64,000 nt of DNA from the NCBI RefSeq assembly GCF_017912555.1, contig NZ_JAERSD010000011.1:1-64000 (forward strand). The letters are read 5' to 3'. The position numbers were made by a program, and so were the translations under genes. Below are positions 62,599 through 64,000 of the stretch, one piece after another. Within the stretch, counting starts at the first letter, position 1. Each line of letters opens with the position of its first letter. The DNA comes from Bacillus sp. REN3. Lineage in GTDB: Bacteria; Bacillota; Bacilli; Bacillales; Cytobacillaceae. Under the pieces are notes generated by a model. It was not told the origin of the DNA. It did not search any database and worked only from the letters and a program-made list of their open reading frames with translations.

Positions 62599-63360
62599 GT
62601 GAAACAACTAGAGTCCTGCATAGAAATCATCAGAAACTCAACAGACATCGTCGCTCTTACAGGTGCCGGAATCAGCACCGAGTCTGGGATCAGGGATTTC
62701 CGTTCACGAATCGGACTGTATAAGATGGTACCGGAATCCATCCTGTCATTGGATTATTTTTATAGTAATCCAAAGGAATTTTATACATTTGCCATTGAAC
62801 ACCTTTATCATCCAAAGGCAACGCCGAACAGAGGACATGAAATTTTAGCGAAGTGGGAGAAAGAAGGGCGTTTAAACCACATCATCACCCAGAATATCGA
62901 CGCCCTTCATCAAAAAGCGGGGAGCAAGAAGGTTATCGAGTTTCATGGAACGATGAAGACCGCTTCGTGCCAGAATTGCGGGTATAAGTATTCCACTGAA
63001 GAGATGGCTGCCAGGAAGAAAACCATGGCAAATTTTTATGTATGCAGCCATTGTTCATCGCTGGATGAAAAGGAGCGCTATATCAAACCAGATGTCGTAC
63101 TTTTTGGGGATGCAGGGGAGTGGTTTACTGCAGACGGCATTGAACACATCCTGAATGTGGTTAATGAAGCGGATTGCCTTCTGATTTTGGGTTCCAGCAT
63201 GAAGGTTACTCCATTTTCAATCTTCCCGCAATACAAGGATCCTGACGCTCCAATGGTCATCATTAATAGGGGAGGCACTCCATACGATTTCTCGCCTGAC
63301 TCTTGTGTGATCGAAGATTCAATTGGTGCTGCCCTTGATGAAATAGACAAACACCTTTAA
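62599..63360 (+). CDS. NAD-dependent protein deacylase (Sir2 family)
   Basis: A 253-residue sirtuin. ALTGAGISTESGIRDFRS binds NAD, TQNIDALHQKAG holds the conserved QNID, and IEFHGTM has the catalytic histidine near residue 118. Two zinc-binding CxxC pairs appear as CQNC and CSHC. It removes acetyl or other acyl groups from lysines. GTG 62599 is used; GGAGAGGAG lies 8-17 bases before it. Monocistronic. Confidence 0.93.
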   Translation: MKQLESCIEIIRNSTDIVALTGAGISTESGIRDFRSRIGLYKMVPESILSLDYFYSNPKEFYTFAIEHLYHPKATPNRGHEILAKWEKEGRLNHIITQNIDALHQKAGSKKVIEFHGTMKTASCQNCGYKYSTEEMAARKKTMANFYVCSHCSSLDEKERYIKPDVVLFGDAGEWFTADGIEHILNVVNEADCLLILGSSMKVTPFSIFPQYKDPDAPMVIINRGGTPYDFSPDSCVIEDSIGAALDEIDKHL

Positions 63361-63396
63361 AAAAATGAGCACGGATCCATTTCCGTGCTCATTTTT
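63361..63396. terminator. Bidirectional terminator
   Basis: AAAAATGAGCACGGA and TCCGTGCTCATTTTT are perfect complements around a 6-base loop, serving the convergent sirtuin and YflT-like genes. Confidence 0.94.
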
Positions 63397-63397
63397 G

Positions 63398-63697
63398 TTA
63401 TCTTACCCGATTATTGATTTCTCTCTCTGGAAGAGGGCGTTCAACACTTTTCGCTGCAGGCTGATTTTCGGATGGATCGTCCGCATAATCCTTGAAAGCG
63501 GGTTCTCCCAAATCCATTTTGCCAGCACTAAATGAGTTGATTGGATACTTTACTTCCTTTTTCACTACTTCAAAGTTATAGCCGGATACAGAACTTACAG
63601 GGGAGCTGGCCATTTCCTCCTTTATCGATTCTATTTCCTCAATGGCTTCCTGTTCGTTTTTATAGGATCCCAGGATATGCTTCTTCGAAATATCCAT
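63398..63697 (-). CDS. General-stress 17M / YflT-like domain protein
   Basis: A 99-residue soluble protein. ILGSYKNEQEAIEEIESIKE near residues 8-27 resembles the start of the YflT (heat-induced stress protein 17M) fold, and the C-terminal half is low-complexity and proline-rich. It converges with the sirtuin gene and shares its terminator. AGGAGG lies 10 bases before the ATG. Confidence 0.7.
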   Translation of the reverse strand: MDISKKHILGSYKNEQEAIEEIESIKEEMASSPVSSVSGYNFEVVKKEVKYPINSFSAGKMDLGEPAFKDYADDPSENQPAAKSVERPLPEREINNRVR

Positions 63698-63853
63698 GAT
63701 GAATCAGCCTCCTATTGGGTTTTGTCCTCCTATACCCAAAAAGGGGATTCTCCTAACAAAAAACGCTTTATTTCCCATTAAATGGACTTTTTCTTCTGCC
63801 TTTATGATAAACTGTTCTTTAACAGATTCCGAACAAACGGAAGAGGAGGAGGA

Positions 63854-64000
63854 AGGATGATAAAGTATCCGCGGTTTAAAGAAAAAGGAACGATAGGCGT
63901 AAGTGCCCCTTCTTCCGGGGTACCTGAATACCTCCATTCAATCATCAAGTCTGCATGTGAGCGAATGGTGGAAAAGGGCTTTAAAGTGATATGCGGGGAA
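63854..64000 (+). CDS. S66 family peptidase (LD-carboxypeptidase type), 5' end
   Basis: Only 49 codons are in the window. MIKYPRFKEKGTIGVSAPSS and GVPEYLHSIIKSACERMVEK, then GFKVICGE match the N-terminus of LD-carboxypeptidase/MccF-type serine peptidases, which start with a xIGVxAPSxG strand followed by a helix and GFxVxxG. GAGGAGG lies before the ATG. The catalytic residues are beyond the window. Confidence 0.8.

Overview
The window comes from an endospore-forming, low-to-mid GC Firmicute of the family Bacillaceae, in my reading close to Mesobacillus/Cytobacillus-type Bacillus. Support: a spore-germinant receptor operon behind a sigma-G-like promoter, strong AGGAGG ribosome sites with frequent GTG/TTG starts, a qoxABCD quinol oxidase, TPP and ZTP riboswitches, Rex, cre and BirA-type operators, and GC-rich mobile intergenic repeats of a kind common in this family. 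No rRNA, tRNA, CRISPR array or prophage was found. The genus is an inference.

Layout. 0-9 kb: a repeat remnant, a tiny membrane protein, an alpha/beta hydrolase, an ABC1/UbiB kinase, a DapB-like dehydrogenase with a LysR regulator, a YciI-GNAT pair and a PfkB sugar kinase. 9-15 kb: a 43-bp tandem repeat, an EamA transporter and thioredoxin-like protein divergent from a MocR regulator, and a WYL regulator divergent from a hydrolase. 15-17 kb: a 23S rRNA methyltransferase-like gene behind a short leader peptide (ending Arg-Tyr-Arg) and an attenuator hairpin. 17-26 kb: a PdxH-like oxidase, serA under a ZTP riboswitch, an IS1595-type transposase remnant, DinB, an MFS exporter, a nucleotide phosphodiesterase-like enzyme, a WGR protein, a MITE-like element, and an Old-Yellow-Enzyme gene divergent from an Lrp regulator. 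26.9-30.7 kb: a gerB-gerA-gerC operon.

30.7-35.9 kb is the most unusual part. Two arrays of the same 52-bp tandem repeat (18 and 7 units) bracket an AT-rich island. It carries an sdpABC-type cannibalism toxin operon with a broken sdpB, two small DUF3784-like membrane proteins that could be immunity proteins, and a dead IS200 transposase. A third 7-unit array of the same family lies at 60.4-60.7 kb.

36-64 kb: a YdhK lipoprotein, a TetR/azoreductase/DsbA redox module with a perfect operator, an ANT-like nucleotidyltransferase, an aminotransferase, tenA under a TPP riboswitch, the qox operon, an esterase, adhE with cre and Rex sites, an EamA transporter, an M28 aminopeptidase, a 5'-nucleotidase-family enzyme, bioY-bioB with a BirA operator, a CYP152-type P450 with an in-frame amber codon near its start, a sirtuin, a YflT-like stress protein and the start of an S66 peptidase.

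Functionally the window mixes housekeeping metabolism (serine/one-carbon, thiamine, biotin, respiration, redox-controlled fermentation) with stress, antibiotic-response and interbacterial-antagonism genes. All family calls are from reading motifs by eye; no database search was run.
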